Source: Arthrobacter sp. FW306-2-2C-D06B (GTDB lineage Bacteria; Actinomycetota; Actinomycetes; Actinomycetales; Micrococcaceae). Taken from it: a stretch of DNA of 64,000 bases. The notes beneath the pieces were generated by a model that saw only the letters and a program-made list of their open reading frames with translations, did not search any database and was not told the DNA's origin. Positions 10,907 to 20,814 of this stretch are shown here, piece by piece. The position numbers and the translations under genes are program-made. The stretch is taken from positions 62,001 to 126,000 of the forward strand of contig NZ_CP084560.1 of NCBI RefSeq assembly GCF_021789175.1, in the 5' to 3' direction. Each line of letters starts with the position of its first letter. Positions within the stretch are counted from its first letter, which is position 1.

Positions 10907-11953
10907 TTATTGCACGCGCACGAGGAGGGAACGCGGCTCCACCTTGACGGTGACTTTCGTGGCCTCGCCCGAGGGATCACCGTCAAGTTGCGTGGCCATC
11001 GGTTCGCTGGTGCTAATGACCACTTTGCCCGAACGGTAGAAATTCATGACCGGCAGGTTCCGGTTGTGCTTGAACAAGATCTTGGCGTACACCGCGATCC
11101 AGCCGATGGCGCTGCGGGGACTCATGACCACGACGTCGAGGACGCCGTCGTCGATCATCGCGCCGGGGATGAAGTCGATGCCCCCTGGAATCAGGCCGCA
11201 GTTTGCGAACAAGACGCTTCGGATTTTCCGGGATTGCTCGGGCTCGTCGTCCATGGCAATGGTGACCCGTTTGCGCCGGCCGGGCAGGTGGCGGACGCCC
11301 GCCTCGGTGTAGGCCAGCCATCCGACTGCCTTCTTGAGGCCGTCATTGGTGTCGCCCACAACCTCGGCGTCCAGGCCCATGCCGGCGATCACCAGGAATG
11401 CATGCTCGGAAGAGGCGCCTGTCCGTTCGTTGTGGATCGCCATTCGGGCGGTGTCGATGTAGCGCTGGTGGCCGAAGAGGGCTGTGTGGACGTTGCCGCG
11501 GAGATCGTTGACATCCAGATTCACATTGCGTGCCAGCAGGTTTCCGGTTCCCAAGGGAATCAATCCCATTGCCACGTTGGTGTGCGCGAGGGACTCTGCC
11601 ACCACACGAACGGTACCGTCGCCCCCGCCGACGAGCACGACGTCGGGCCTGTACGCCAGTGCCGCTTTGGCTTGCGAATGGCCGGGGTCCTCCGCTGTGG
11701 TGTCGAAGAAGCGGGGCTCGTCCCAGCCCGCGAGATTGCAGGCATCCCGGATGATCCTCCGTGCGTCCTCGGCCTTCGCCTTCACCGGGTTGAGGATCAC
11801 GGCCACCCTTTGCAAGCCGGCTTCGGGCTTGTGCGCGTCTTCGCGCACGGCGCTGCGGGTATGCCTGGCCCGGAGCCGGCGCACGCCCCACCAACTGGAG
11901 ACGGCAAAGACCACGCCCCCAGCCAGAATCACGTACAGGATCCAGTTGCTCAT
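10907..11953 (-). CDS. Diacylglycerol kinase-family lipid kinase
   Basis: A 348-residue protein with one N-terminal membrane segment (about 5-22) and a DAGK catalytic domain: GGGDGTV (109-115) and [10 protein letters not shown] (134-143) are the nucleotide-binding motifs. It probably phosphorylates diacylglycerol or a related lipid at the membrane in phospholipid turnover; the sugar or lipid substrate of actinobacterial members varies. ATG at 11953. A 12-base direct repeat TTGCACGCGCAC overlaps its stop region (10892-10903 and 10910-10921). Confidence 0.85.
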   Translation of the reverse strand: MSNWILYVILAGGVVFAVSSWWGVRRLRARHTRSAVREDAHKPEAGLQRVAVILNPVKAKAEDARRIIRDACNLAGWDEPRFFDTTAEDPGHSQAKAALAYRPDVVLVGGGDGTVRVVAESLAHTNVAMGLIPLGTGNLLARNVNLDVNDLRGNVHTALFGHQRYIDTARMAIHNERTGASSEHAFLVIAGMGLDAEVVGDTNDGLKKAVGWLAYTEAGVRHLPGRRKRVTIAMDDEPEQSRKIRSVLFANCGLIPGGIDFIPGAMIDDGVLDVVVMSPRSAIGWIAVYAKILFKHNRNLPVMNFYRSGKVVISTSEPMATQLDGDPSGEATKVTVKVEPRSLLVRVQ

Positions 11954-12051
11954 GGTGCTTCAACCCTATCCCGCTACGGGTGCGGCCGTGCACGGCCGCA
12001 GGGGTGCCGGCCGCCGTCGGGGGCTGGCCACGGGGCTGCGTGCTCATTCGA

Positions 12052-12057
12052 TACTCT
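12052..12057 (+). promoter_or_regulatory. -10 hexamer of serS, leaderless arrangement
   Basis: TACTCT ends 6 nt before the GTG start of serS and no Shine-Dalgarno sequence is present, so transcription probably starts at or next to the start codon. Confidence 0.5.
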
Positions 12058-12063
12058 TGTCTG

Positions 12064-13344
12064 GTGATCGACGTAAAAGACCTCAGCGAAAACCCGGACA
12101 AGTTCCGTGCCAGCCAGCGCGCCCGCGGCGCCGACGAGTCCGTGGTGGACGCGATCATTTCCGCCGACGCAGACCGCCGCGCGGCACTGATCCGCTACGA
12201 AAACCTCCGTGCGGAGCAGAACGTCTTCGGCAAGAAGGTGGCACAGGCCAAGGGCGAGGAAAAGCAGGCGCTGCTGGCCGAGGTCAAGGAACTGGCCAAC
12301 TCGGTCAAGGCTGCCTCTGCCGAAGCCGACGCCGCCCAGGCCAAGCAGGAAGAGCTGCTCCGTGTCATCCCCAACCTGATTGAGGACGGCGTGCCCGAGG
12401 GTGGCGAGGACGACTTCGTGGTGGTCAAGACGGTCGGCACACCACGCGAATTCCCTGATTTCGAGCCACGGGACCACCTGGAAATCGGCGAACTCATCGG
12501 GGCGATCGATATGGAACGCGGCGCCAAGGTGTCCGGTGCGCGCTTCTACTTCCTCCGCGGTGTGGGTGCCCGCCTGGAGATGGCGTTGCTTCAGATGGCC
12601 ATGGACCAAGCCATCGAGGCCGGCTTCGTGCCGATGATCACCCCCACGTTGGTGCGTCCGGAGATCATGCAGGGGACCGGTTTCGATGTAAAGCACGACG
12701 CCGAGATCTACCGTCTCGCCGAGGACGACCTCTACCTTGTGGGAACCTCAGAAGTGGCCCTCGCCGGCTACCACTCGGACGAGATCCTGGACCTTTCCGC
12801 CGGCCCGATCCGCTACGCCGGGCAGAGTTCCTGCTACCGGCGCGAAGCAGGTTCGCACGGCAAGGACACCCGCGGCATCATCCGCGTCCACCAGTTCAAC
12901 AAGGTGGAAATGTTCATCTACACCACGGTTGAAGAGGCTGCTGCCGAGCACGAGCGCCTCCTGGCCTGGGAAGAGGAAATGCTGGCCAAGGTCGAGCTCC
13001 CGTACCGCGTGATCGACACCGCGGCGGGCGATCTCGGCATGTCCGCGGCCCGGAAGTTCGACTGCGAAGCCTGGGTCCCCACCCAGAACGCTTACCGAGA
13101 GCTCACCTCGACGTCAAACTGCACCACCTTCCAGGCCCGCCGCCTCAACATCCGCGAGCGTGCGGTCAATGAAGACGGCGTAGCGAAGGGCACCCGCGCT
13201 GTCGCCACCCTCAACGGCACGCTGGCCACCACCCGCTGGATCGTTGCCATCCTCGAGCACCACCAGAACCCGGATGGCTCGGTCAACGTCCCCAAGGCAC
13301 TCCAGAAGTACATCGGCGGCCTTGAGGTCCTCCCCGTTCTGTAA
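12064..13344 (+). CDS. serS: Serine--tRNA ligase
   Basis: Charges tRNA-Ser. The 426-residue protein has the long helical N-terminal arm that binds the tRNA (residues about 1-110, Ala/Lys/Glu-rich coiled coil) and a class II catalytic core: TSE (228-230), motif 2 [15 protein letters not shown] (from 257) with HQFNKVEMF, and motif 3 [15 protein letters not shown] near the C-terminus. The start is GTG 12064; upstream in-frame codons overlap the promoter. The gene appears monocistronic. Confidence 0.97.
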   Translation: MIDVKDLSENPDKFRASQRARGADESVVDAIISADADRRAALIRYENLRAEQNVFGKKVAQAKGEEKQALLAEVKELANSVKAASAEADAAQAKQEELLRVIPNLIEDGVPEGGEDDFVVVKTVGTPREFPDFEPRDHLEIGELIGAIDMERGAKVSGARFYFLRGVGARLEMALLQMAMDQAIEAGFVPMITPTLVRPEIMQGTGFDVKHDAEIYRLAEDDLYLVGTSEVALAGYHSDEILDLSAGPIRYAGQSSCYRREAGSHGKDTRGIIRVHQFNKVEMFIYTTVEEAAAEHERLLAWEEEMLAKVELPYRVIDTAAGDLGMSAARKFDCEAWVPTQNAYRELTSTSNCTTFQARRLNIRERAVNEDGVAKGTRAVATLNGTLATTRWIVAILEHHQNPDGSVNVPKALQKYIGGLEVLPVL

Positions 13345-13439
13345 CCCTTGTGGGCGCTGCGGGGTATGGGCGGACCCGTCCTCCACAGCCGGGCTTGTCC
13401 ACATGGAGCCAGAGCACGGCTGACGCTGCAGAACGATCC

Positions 13440-14468
13440 ATGGATAGTAATTCCATGGACATCCCTCCGCAGCTCATCGTCTCTGCCGAGCAGCTGGCTC
13501 TCACCGGCTCCACGGCCGTGGTTCACCGGCCGTTCAGGGCAGGACGCCTCGTCCGGCTGAGGCGCGGGTACTACGTGAAAACCTCCACCTGGGTGGAAGC
13601 GACGCCTGCCCAGAGGTTCGAGTGGTCCGCAGCAGCGGTCGGGCTGGCATTCGACCGGCCCGTGTTTTGCGGTGAGTCCGCAGCTGTCGTGCTCGGCGTC
13701 CCTACACTTCGCCCCCCGGAGTTCGTCGATCTAGCCACGTCCTCGGAGCGAATTACGGGACGGCGGCCAGCAACGTTTGTGGTCCACGGGAACAGCGCGC
13801 TTGCCGAACAGGCACGGAACGCAGGCAACCATCCCGTGCGCTACGTCCTTCGACGCGACGCGCAGCCCGTAGTTTCCGGCCAGTTTTCCTGCACAAGTCC
13901 GGTGCAGACGGCCATGGATGTCATGTGTTCCTCGTCCTTCAGCCGCGCGCTCGTTGTAGCTGACGGAATCGCACGAATGCTCTGGGAACAGGGTTTGCTA
14001 GGGCAGGATGCCTGCTTGATCGAACACCCTGGGATCGCCTTGGCGCTGGACGGGATCGTGGCTGATGCCACCAAGCACCGGGCAGTCCGGATCGCGAGCT
14101 TGGCTAACACGAAGGCCGAATCGGCAGGGGAGTCGTTCAGCAGGGCTGTCATCGAGCTGCTGGGCTTTGAGCAACCGCTCCAGCAGCACATGATTGTTGA
14201 CTCCGGCCAGTCCGTTGCCCGAACCGATTTCTGGTGGCCGGAGGAGTTGGTCGCTGGCGAATTCGATGGCAAGCAAGAGTGCTCGGACGAGGAGATGCGA
14301 GGGGATTGGTGCGCGGAAGAGCTCGCGTATCGGGAGAAGCTGCGTGAGGACAGCATCCGTGCACTGGGGTTCACCGTCGTCAGGTGGAATTGGGCGGATT
14401 TGGAGCAGCCAGGCCGTCTTCGGCAGAAGCTCCTGCGCGCCGGACTACGGCCTCGCGCCAGGGCTTGA
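13440..14468 (+). CDS. Unknown protein with N-terminal winged-helix-like and C-terminal nuclease-fold-like regions
   Basis: 342 residues. The N-terminus (about 10-50, VSAEQLA...RPFRAGRLVRLRRGYYV) resembles the AbiEi-type antitoxin/winged-helix segment common in actinobacterial orphan proteins. The C-terminal third carries E228/E231, D263 (ARTDFWWP) and E274-F-D-G-K278, then TVVRWNWADL, an arrangement like the PD-(D/E)xK/DUF559 very-short-patch-repair fold. No toxin partner lies next to it, so a toxin-antitoxin role is not supported; a DNA-acting function is inference. Start at ATG 13440 (MDSNSMDIPP) or 13455. Confidence 0.6.
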   Translation: MDSNSMDIPPQLIVSAEQLALTGSTAVVHRPFRAGRLVRLRRGYYVKTSTWVEATPAQRFEWSAAAVGLAFDRPVFCGESAAVVLGVPTLRPPEFVDLATSSERITGRRPATFVVHGNSALAEQARNAGNHPVRYVLRRDAQPVVSGQFSCTSPVQTAMDVMCSSSFSRALVVADGIARMLWEQGLLGQDACLIEHPGIALALDGIVADATKHRAVRIASLANTKAESAGESFSRAVIELLGFEQPLQQHMIVDSGQSVARTDFWWPEELVAGEFDGKQECSDEEMRGDWCAEELAYREKLREDSIRALGFTVVRWNWADLEQPGRLRQKLLRAGLRPRARA

Positions 14469-14576
14469 GGTTAACACTCACACTGTGGACAAACGTGGGA
14501 GTATTCACCGCGTGTTAATCCGTTGCTGTGGTCTGCGTCCTAGCTGGTGTCGTGCGGGGTCTGCTTCACTGGAGGC

Positions 14577-15422
14577 ATGACTATTTTGACTGGTACCTCA
14601 GTCGCTGGCATCGATGACCAGCGGAATTTGAATCACAAGCTCATGATCGCGCTGGATGTCGACGGAACTCTCGTGGATCACGATGGCCACATGTCGCCAA
14701 CTGTCCGCGACGCCGCAAGGGCAGTCGTCGCCCACGGACACGACGTCCTGATCGCCACCGGCCGCTCGTTGAACGCCACCTTGCCCATCATTGAGCAGAT
14801 TGGACTGGAACGCGGTTATGCCGTGTGCTGCAACGGCGGTGTCACGTTGCGGCTCGACCCCCAGTTGGACACTGGCTACGAGATCATTCACAAGGCCACG
14901 TTCGATCCGGCCCCGGCGCTGATGGCTCTTCGGGAGCAGCTTCCGTCCGCCAAGTACGCGCTCGAGGACGAGGACGGGAACTTCCTCTCCACCGAGCGGT
15001 TCCAGGACGCCAGCTTCGGTGTTGAGGCAATCGGCGTCGATTTCCAGACGATGCTCGACGCCACTGCGGTGCGTGTCGTGGTGTTCAGCAGCGAGAACAC
15101 GGCCGAAGAGTTTTCCACAGCCATTCGCAAGATCGGACTGTCCGGGGTCACTTACTCGGTGGGCTGGACTGCCTGGCTGGACATCGCAGCCGCCGGGGTC
15201 ACCAAGGCCAGCGCCTTGGAGCAGTTGCGCCAGCGGCTCGGCACGCACCCCCGGCACACGGTGGCAGTGGGGGACGGCCGCAATGATATTGAAATGCTCA
15301 GCTGGGCCGGGTGCGGTGTCGCCATGGGCCAAGCGCCTGAAGAAGTCATTGCCGTCGCGGATGAAGTTACCGCTTCGGTGTACGACGACGGTGCTGCCCT
15401 CATCCTGCGGCGCCTGCTGTAA
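14577..15422 (+). CDS. HAD superfamily hydrolase, Cof-like phosphatase
   Basis: 281 residues with motif I ALDVDGTLVDHDG (Asp27 and Asp29), motif II VLIATGRS and the C-terminal metal motif AVGDGRNDIEML, plus a large C2-type cap. This is the Cof/YidA class that dephosphorylates sugar phosphates or flavin precursors; the substrate is not predictable. The ATG at 14577 sits behind a perfect GGAGG. Standalone gene. Confidence 0.88.
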   Translation: MTILTGTSVAGIDDQRNLNHKLMIALDVDGTLVDHDGHMSPTVRDAARAVVAHGHDVLIATGRSLNATLPIIEQIGLERGYAVCCNGGVTLRLDPQLDTGYEIIHKATFDPAPALMALREQLPSAKYALEDEDGNFLSTERFQDASFGVEAIGVDFQTMLDATAVRVVVFSSENTAEEFSTAIRKIGLSGVTYSVGWTAWLDIAAAGVTKASALEQLRQRLGTHPRHTVAVGDGRNDIEMLSWAGCGVAMGQAPEEVIAVADEVTASVYDDGAALILRRLL

Positions 15423-15464
15423 CAGCCCCGCGCAAGCGGGCCGGCCGCGGCAGCTTGTCGCAGC

Positions 15465-16547
15465 TCAGGCGGCCTCGGAGACCGCGGTGATCATACGCCG
15501 CAAGCTCATGGCCACCGACGCGGTGGCGGTAACAGGCGCTTGGCCGGCCGCGGCCTCCGTAACGGTCTCACTTAGTTTTGCCACGCTGTCCCGGGCTTCG
15601 TCCAGGGCGATCTTGAAATCCTCCGCGTCCTCATGCCTCCATTGCCGGATCATTGCCGCAACGTCCTCCAGCGCCTCAGCCAAATTTGGCGGGACACCCT
15701 CCGGAATGACCGTTCCCGCGTTCTCTTCCCAGATCGCGCTTGACAGGACGTCGGTGACGTCCTGGACGTGGAAGGTCAGACGTTCCACCGTGCGCAAACC
15801 CGCCAGGTCACCGGGCAGGCGCCCGGCTCGACGGCGGGATCGCGGGTTCGCTTTGGTACTCAACTTGGCCGCCTGGACGGCCGTCCGTACCGCGGTCGCC
15901 GTGCGTGCGAGCTCGCCGCTGCGGCTCGCCCATTCTTCATGGTCCGGTGGCCAGGATTCCGTCATGGCGCTGGCCATATCCGTGAGTTGCCTGGACAGTG
16001 CCCGCTGGTGTCCGTCGATGGCCGGATCGATGCCTTCGAGATGGAGGGGCGGGAAGACCAGCCAGTTCACTGCGAAACCGACTGCCACCCCCATGCCCAT
16101 TTGCAGGACGTAAGCGAATGAGAAACCCTGCGCATTCGAATAACCCAGGACCAGTACGAACAGCGCCGCCATGGGAACCCACTCGGAGGCGCTTCCAAGT
16201 CTTGGCAGGCCGCCGATAACCACCCCCAGCCCGACGACGACGGCCACCGCCAATGCGGTCGGGGTGGTGACTGTGGTCACTGCGAAGGCCATGGCAATGC
16301 CCAATCCGAGTCCCAGCAGGCTTTGCAGCCCGTGCTTGGCGGAAGCCGCGACGGTGGGGTGCATGCTGACCAAGACACCCAAGGGCGCGTAGTAAGGATA
16401 GGAAGCGGCTGTCCCGGGCATCAGCGGCGCAAGGTACCAAGCCAGCCCGGCCGCGACGGCTGTCTTTGCGGCAAACAGGAGGCGGTGGCCTGTGACAGCC
16501 TGCCTGAGAGCGGGAAGAATCCGCCCAAGCCTTTGCTTGGAGATCAT
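15465..16547 (-). CDS. FUSC-family membrane protein (aromatic-acid exporter-like)
   Basis: About 360 residues. The first 160 residues are six or so closely packed membrane helices (AAKTAVAAGLAWYLAPL, YPYYAPLGVLVSMHPTVAAS, LLGLGLGIAMAFAV and others) of the FUSC/DUF939 type, followed by a cytoplasmic helical half. Relatives export aromatic acids or are of unknown role. I place the start at ATG 16547; a TTG at 16589 would extend it by 14 residues, and neither has a good ribosome site. It lies 69 bp downstream of the SatD-like HTH gene on the same strand and may be cotranscribed with it. Confidence 0.7.
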   Translation of the reverse strand: MISKQRLGRILPALRQAVTGHRLLFAAKTAVAAGLAWYLAPLMPGTAASYPYYAPLGVLVSMHPTVAASAKHGLQSLLGLGLGIAMAFAVTTVTTPTALAVAVVVGLGVVIGGLPRLGSASEWVPMAALFVLVLGYSNAQGFSFAYVLQMGMGVAVGFAVNWLVFPPLHLEGIDPAIDGHQRALSRQLTDMASAMTESWPPDHEEWASRSGELARTATAVRTAVQAAKLSTKANPRSRRRAGRLPGDLAGLRTVERLTFHVQDVTDVLSSAIWEENAGTVIPEGVPPNLAEALEDVAAMIRQWRHEDAEDFKIALDEARDSVAKLSETVTEAAAGQAPVTATASVAMSLRRMITAVSEAA

Positions 16548-16616
16548 GGACTCAAGGTAGGCCGGGAGGAATGGGTGTGTCGAGGACAAGATGACTGAAG
16601 GAGTTCCGACGCAAAA

Positions 16617-17216
16617 TCAGTAAACCTCGAGGATCAACTGCAGCAATCGCGCTGCGGCCGGCCTGGCGGCGTGCTCCTCCACCCATTGGGCGCGGGCCAG
16701 GGCCTTGCTCACGGCCTGGGTGCTGATCCCCAGTTCCTGGGCCACGGCCTTCTGTTGTCCACGCACGCCGGGCGTCAGCAGGTCCAGGACGCGCCACTCG
16801 GCTATGCTCCGATGCTGAACAATGTGCCCAAGGAGCCGCAGTACAGCCTCCGATTCGGCAGCGAGGGCAGCGATCGGCCCCTCGACCGCCACAGGAACCC
16901 GCTCTTTGCCATTCCGCAAGCGGTCAACGGCGCGGCGTGCGTAGACCAGGCCGTGTCCGGAGGCGTCTTTGATTTGCCTGGGCAGGGGTTCGTTGACCGG
17001 TCCGACGCCGATTCCCACGTACCACTGTCCGCTCCGCAAGGCGATGAGCGCCGAATCCACGGCCTGATGCGGGAATTCCACGATGCCCTGGACTTCGTCC
17101 TCCACCGAGCGGTCAAAGTCCAAGCACGCCGGGATGTGGCGCAGGTCTTTGAGCAGCTGCGGTACGAGGTCTCCGTTGCCGCGGCTGTCGCGTTGGTTGA
17201 TGGTCAGCGTGAACAT
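16617..17216 (-). CDS. SatD-like domain fused to a helix-turn-helix
   Basis: 199 residues. The N-terminal part (1 to about 115) follows the SatD pattern: TINQRDSRGNGDLVP, then VEDEVQGIV, WYVGIGVGPV and GLVYARRAVDRL, in the order seen in SatD proteins. The C-terminus holds an HTH (about 150-180, QKAVAQELGISTQAVSKALARAQW) similar to MarR/sigma-type DNA-binding helices. It is probably a regulator that senses a ligand through the SatD part; both the ligand and regulation of the downstream FUSC gene are inference. ATG at 17216. Confidence 0.65.
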   Translation of the reverse strand: MFTLTINQRDSRGNGDLVPQLLKDLRHIPACLDFDRSVEDEVQGIVEFPHQAVDSALIALRSGQWYVGIGVGPVNEPLPRQIKDASGHGLVYARRAVDRLRNGKERVPVAVEGPIAALAAESEAVLRLLGHIVQHRSIAEWRVLDLLTPGVRGQQKAVAQELGISTQAVSKALARAQWVEEHAARPAAARLLQLILEVY

Positions 17217-17351
17217 GGTGGATCAAACATTACCGGCAGGTAGCTGACTTTCAAGCGGTTAATCCAGAGCCAACTTCTCGTTACGACGCCGGGCGCCCGG
17301 CGATTGTGAGCCGGACCGTTGCGCCTCGGGGACCTACCCGTTAACGACGAC

Positions 17352-17390
17352 GGCGGCGGGTGCGGTTCGCATGGAACCGCACCCGCCGCC
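17352..17390 (-). terminator. Terminator hairpin after ppa
   Basis: A perfect 17-bp GC-rich stem (17352-17368 with 17374-17390, 5-nt loop) lies about 25 bp beyond the ppa stop on the minus strand. Confidence 0.7.
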
Positions 17391-17415
17391 GGACGCGTTG
17401 CTCGTCGAAGTGTTG

Positions 17416-17904
17416 CTAGTGGGCGGCCGGAACGTAACGCTTGATGGAAGCTTCCAGCTCGGCTTCGGCGGCGGCGCGGTCGGCCCAGCCCTCAGCCTTG
17501 ACCCACTTGCCGGGCTCAAGGTCCTTGTAACGGGTGAAGAAGTGCTCGATCTCCTTGATCAGGAATTCGCTGACATCCGTGATTTCCTGGATGTGGTCGA
17601 AACGCGGGTCGGCCGGAACGCAGAGGACCTTGGCGTCTCCGCCGCCGTCGTCGGTCATGTTGAAAACGCCGATGGGGCGGGATTCGACGATGACGCCGGG
17701 GTAGAGGTCGAAGTCCTGCAGGAGGACCAGCGCGTCCAGCGGGTCGCCGTCCTCGCCAAGGGTGTTCTCGAAGAACCCGTAGTGCGTGGGGTACTGCATG
17801 GAGGTGAACAGGACGCGGTCCAGGCGGACGCGGCCGGTCTCGTGGTCAACTTCGTACTTGACGCGCGACCCCTTGGGGATCTCGATCGTGACGTCGTGCT
17901 TCAT
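17416..17904 (-). CDS. ppa: Inorganic pyrophosphatase
   Basis: Hydrolyses pyrophosphate to drive biosynthetic reactions in the cytoplasm. The 162-residue length matches family I soluble PPases of Actinobacteria. Conserved residues: E8-K11 region, [26 protein letters not shown] and the metal-binding DGDPLD (52-57) with DPRF further on. The ATG at 17904 follows AAGGAG 8 nt upstream; the longer frame to 18015 runs into the dacB promoter region and is discarded. Confidence 0.97.
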   Translation of the reverse strand: MKHDVTIEIPKGSRVKYEVDHETGRVRLDRVLFTSMQYPTHYGFFENTLGEDGDPLDALVLLQDFDLYPGVIVESRPIGVFNMTDDGGGDAKVLCVPADPRFDHIQEITDVSEFLIKEIEHFFTRYKDLEPGKWVKAEGWADRAAAEAELEASIKRYVPAAH

Positions 17905-18040
17905 GGAATGCTCCTTGACGGTATTGGCATGGGCGCGGCAACAGAGCAGCCGACGCCGCCGACTACTATTGAGGATATAGCGAGAGGCCCAAGTTTCTTG
18001 AAACGGTGGGGACATTCAAGACTTTGAGGACTAAGGCTGC

Positions 18041-19633
18041 ATGAAGGGCGTTGACGAGGCGGGGGCTGAAAAGCAGGCTCCGGAACAACAGGAGACTCCC
18101 GTTCTCAGACCCAGGAAGCACAGGCCCGGGAAGCCCAGACCGGGGAAGCCCAGACCGGGGAAGCCCAGACCCGCGAAGCCTGCGTCGAAGGGCGTCGTCC
18201 GCTTTCTGCCGCTGGTCTTGTTGACCTTGGTCATTGCAGCATTGGCGGTGCCGATGGGCCTCGGGGTCGCACCCGGATTCTTCGGTCCCGGCTCTTTCGG
18301 GGCCGCCGGTACGCCCGCACCCAAGGTGCCGGTCTGGCAACAGGTCCCCAAGCAGCTGAGCCGCACGCAGGTCGTTGCGCCCTTGGACGCTTCTGCCCCG
18401 GTCCCCTTGCCGGCTGACGTCACAAGCCAGCTCAACGCCCTCCTGACGCCCGACGGCGGGGGAGACTTCACCGGCGTCGTTGAGGATGCGTTGACCGGGC
18501 TTCCGCTTTACGATCGCGACGGCGCCAAGAACCGGGTGCCGGCCTCCAACATGAAGCTGCTCACCGCAGTCGCCGCGCTGCGGGCGATCGGGCCGGAGAC
18601 ACGCTTCAGCACGCGGGTGCTGGCGGGACCTTCGGCGTCGACCATCATCCTGAGCGCCGGAGGTGACGTCCTGCTCGGCGACGGCCCGTCCCGGCCAAGC
18701 GAGGTACTTGGCCATGCCGGCCTCGAGACCCTCGCCAGCGATGCGGCAAAAGCGCTCCAGGACCGCGGAGTGAAGGGCCCGGTCACGGTGCAATTGGACG
18801 ATGGACTATTCACCGGTCCGGCTTTGAATCCGGCGTGGAGCCTCGACGACGTCGCTGCGGGCGAAACCGCACCAATCTTTCCGCTCGCACTGAACTCGGC
18901 CCGGACAAGCCCGGGTTCGACCACCGGTCCGCGTCCGCAGGACGCCGCGCTCACTGCCGCCGCGGCTTTCGCCGGGAAGCTCCAAGCGGCGGGCGCCGCT
19001 GCCGGATTCACGGTGGTCCCGGGTGTGGAACGTGCCACCGTTCCAACCGGAAAGCAGGACGTGATCGCCAGCGTGGTGTCTGCGACCGTCCGCGAGCAGG
19101 TGGACTTGATGCTGGAAACCTCGGACAACTACCTTGCCGAGGTATTCGGCCGGATGGCCGCTCTGTCCGCGGGAAAGCCGGGATCGAATGACGGCGCGAC
19201 GGCGGCCGTGAGCGCCGCGGTGGCGGAACTGGGGATCGCCACGGATTCCATGCACCTGGCGGACGTGTCCGGCCTTGCTTTGGGCAACCAGGTGTCGGCG
19301 CGGCAGTTCGCGGATGTGGTGCGGGCGATTACCTCGGGACCGGACACCCGTCTCCGTGCCGCCCTCGCCGGGTTCCCGGTGGCCGGGCTGACCGGGACGC
19401 TCGGCGACCGCTACGGAGACGCCAGCACCTCCCAAGGGGCGGGACTGGTGCGGGCCAAGACCGGCACCTTGAATTCGGTGATCGCTTTGAGCGGCTACGT
19501 GGTGGACGCGAACGGCCGTCTTCTGGTCTTTTCCTTTATCGGCAACGGGCTGACGCCGGGCGCGGCGGGGAACAAGGTAGCGCTGGACCGGTCGGCCACG
19601 GCACTCGCGTCATGTGGTTGCCGGGCCGGCTGA
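18041..19633 (+). CDS. dacB: D-alanyl-D-alanine carboxypeptidase/endopeptidase, PBP4 type
   Basis: 530 residues with a cytoplasmic Pro/Lys-rich tail (27-50) containing four GKPRP-like units, one membrane anchor (about 54-75) and an extracellular peptidase S13 domain. Catalytic motifs: SxxK as SNMK (169-172), SDN (361-363) and KTG (473-475). The enzyme trims or cleaves peptidoglycan stem peptides. The GKPRP units are encoded by near-perfect 15-bp direct repeats (about 18125-18170), a spot prone to length change. It diverges from ppa and is followed by tilS-region genes, a common order in this family. Confidence 0.93.
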   Translation: MKGVDEAGAEKQAPEQQETPVLRPRKHRPGKPRPGKPRPGKPRPAKPASKGVVRFLPLVLLTLVIAALAVPMGLGVAPGFFGPGSFGAAGTPAPKVPVWQQVPKQLSRTQVVAPLDASAPVPLPADVTSQLNALLTPDGGGDFTGVVEDALTGLPLYDRDGAKNRVPASNMKLLTAVAALRAIGPETRFSTRVLAGPSASTIILSAGGDVLLGDGPSRPSEVLGHAGLETLASDAAKALQDRGVKGPVTVQLDDGLFTGPALNPAWSLDDVAAGETAPIFPLALNSARTSPGSTTGPRPQDAALTAAAAFAGKLQAAGAAAGFTVVPGVERATVPTGKQDVIASVVSATVREQVDLMLETSDNYLAEVFGRMAALSAGKPGSNDGATAAVSAAVAELGIATDSMHLADVSGLALGNQVSARQFADVVRAITSGPDTRLRAALAGFPVAGLTGTLGDRYGDASTSQGAGLVRAKTGTLNSVIALSGYVVDANGRLLVFSFIGNGLTPGAAGNKVALDRSATALASCGCRAG

Positions 19634-19662
19634 CGTTCGCCGCTGCCTGACGTTCGCCGCTG
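19630..19662. repeat. 16-bp tandem duplication at the dacB stop
   Basis: CTGACGTTCGCCGCTG occurs twice (19630-19645 and 19647-19662); the first copy contains the dacB stop codon. The second copy ends in a small hairpin, TTCGC-N6-GCGAA. Confidence 0.6.
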
Positions 19663-19701
19663 AGCGAACTTAAGGGTGCAGATTCAGACTGTTGTGTTCT
19701 G

Positions 19702-20814
19702 ATGGTTCGTATGGAGTCTCAGCAGCAAGCTCAGTCCCTCATCAACTGGGAGCTGGCCGCCTCCACGGCCGCCCGGCTCGCTCCCCCCGGCCCAGTACTA
19801 AGTCCGGCCCAGATCGGCAAAGCCGTGGACAGCCTGCGTTTGAGCGCGGACATCTCGGTGCCGCATGTGCATGACATCACCGGTTTGGAAGCCGCACGCG
19901 ATCTCCGCGATTCCCATGTGCTGGTAGTTGACCGGGCGTCGTGGGCAAAGGCCAACACCCAGAGTTTTGCCGTGATGCTCCAACCGGCCCTTAAGCAAAT
20001 GCTGGATTCCCGGCGGGGACCGGCGATGACACCGGCCGCCGCGGCCGCGAGCGGCGCCATCACCGGCAGCCAGCTCGGGGCTGTGCTTGCCTTCTTGTCG
20101 AGCAAAGTCCTGGGCCAATACGATCCCTTCGCCGCGCTCGCCCCGGACTCGAAAGCGCCACCTGCCGGCCGGCTCCTGCTGGTGGCTCCGAACATCATCT
20201 CCGTGGAGCGCGAGCTCAACGTCGATCCTGACGATTTCCGGCTCTGGGTCTGCCTTCACGAGCAGACCCACCGGGTGCAGTTCGCCGCCGCACCCTGGCT
20301 CCGGACCCACATGCTTGAGGAAATCGAGCGCCTGAGCGCCAACCTCATTGGCAATGTGGACTCCATCATGGACCGCGCCACGGCCGCCGCCCGGTCCCTG
20401 CGCGACCGCTCCACTGGTGCCGTGCCCGGCCGCGGCGCCATCCTGGACCTGCTCCAAAACCCCGAGGAAAAGGCCTCGCTTTCGCACCTCACAGCCGTCA
20501 TGAGCTTGCTGGAAGGCCACGCCAACGTGGTGATGGACGCCGTCGATTCCACCCTGGTCCCTTCAGTGAAGACCATCCGCCAGCGCTTCAACGCGCGGGG
20601 CAAGGACCGCGGAGTGATCGAGAAATTCATCCGCAACATCCTCGGCCTGGACGCCAAGATGCGCCAGTACAGCGACGGTGCCAAGTTCGTCCGCGAAGTG
20701 GTTGCGGTGGCCGGCATGGAGGGCCTGAACCGGGTCTGGGAATCGGCCGAAAAACTGCCCACCGAAGCCGAAATCCACGACTCCAAGCTGTGGCTTGAGC
20801 GGATGGGGCTGTGA
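19702..20814 (+). CDS. Zinc-dependent metalloprotease, DUF2342 family
   Basis: 370 residues with the zincin motif HEQTHRVQ (His186, His190) inside LWVCLHEQTHRVQF, followed by a helix-rich domain with EEIERLSANL. This is the actinobacterial DUF2342 family, sometimes labelled F420-biosynthesis-associated from gene context only. Substrate unknown. Its TGA overlaps the GTG start of tilS (GTGA), indicating translational coupling, and this pairing is conserved in Micrococcaceae. Start ATG 19702; no clear Shine-Dalgarno. Confidence 0.83.
   Translation: MVRMESQQQAQSLINWELAASTAARLAPPGPVLSPAQIGKAVDSLRLSADISVPHVHDITGLEAARDLRDSHVLVVDRASWAKANTQSFAVMLQPALKQMLDSRRGPAMTPAAAAASGAITGSQLGAVLAFLSSKVLGQYDPFAALAPDSKAPPAGRLLLVAPNIISVERELNVDPDDFRLWVCLHEQTHRVQFAAAPWLRTHMLEEIERLSANLIGNVDSIMDRATAAARSLRDRSTGAVPGRGAILDLLQNPEEKASLSHLTAVMSLLEGHANVVMDAVDSTLVPSVKTIRQRFNARGKDRGVIEKFIRNILGLDAKMRQYSDGAKFVREVVAVAGMEGLNRVWESAEKLPTEAEIHDSKLWLERMGL

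Noticed and set aside
13440..14468. Antitoxin of a type IV toxin-antitoxin pair
   Set aside because: No AbiEii-like nucleotidyltransferase gene is adjacent, and the C-terminal part looks nuclease-like.
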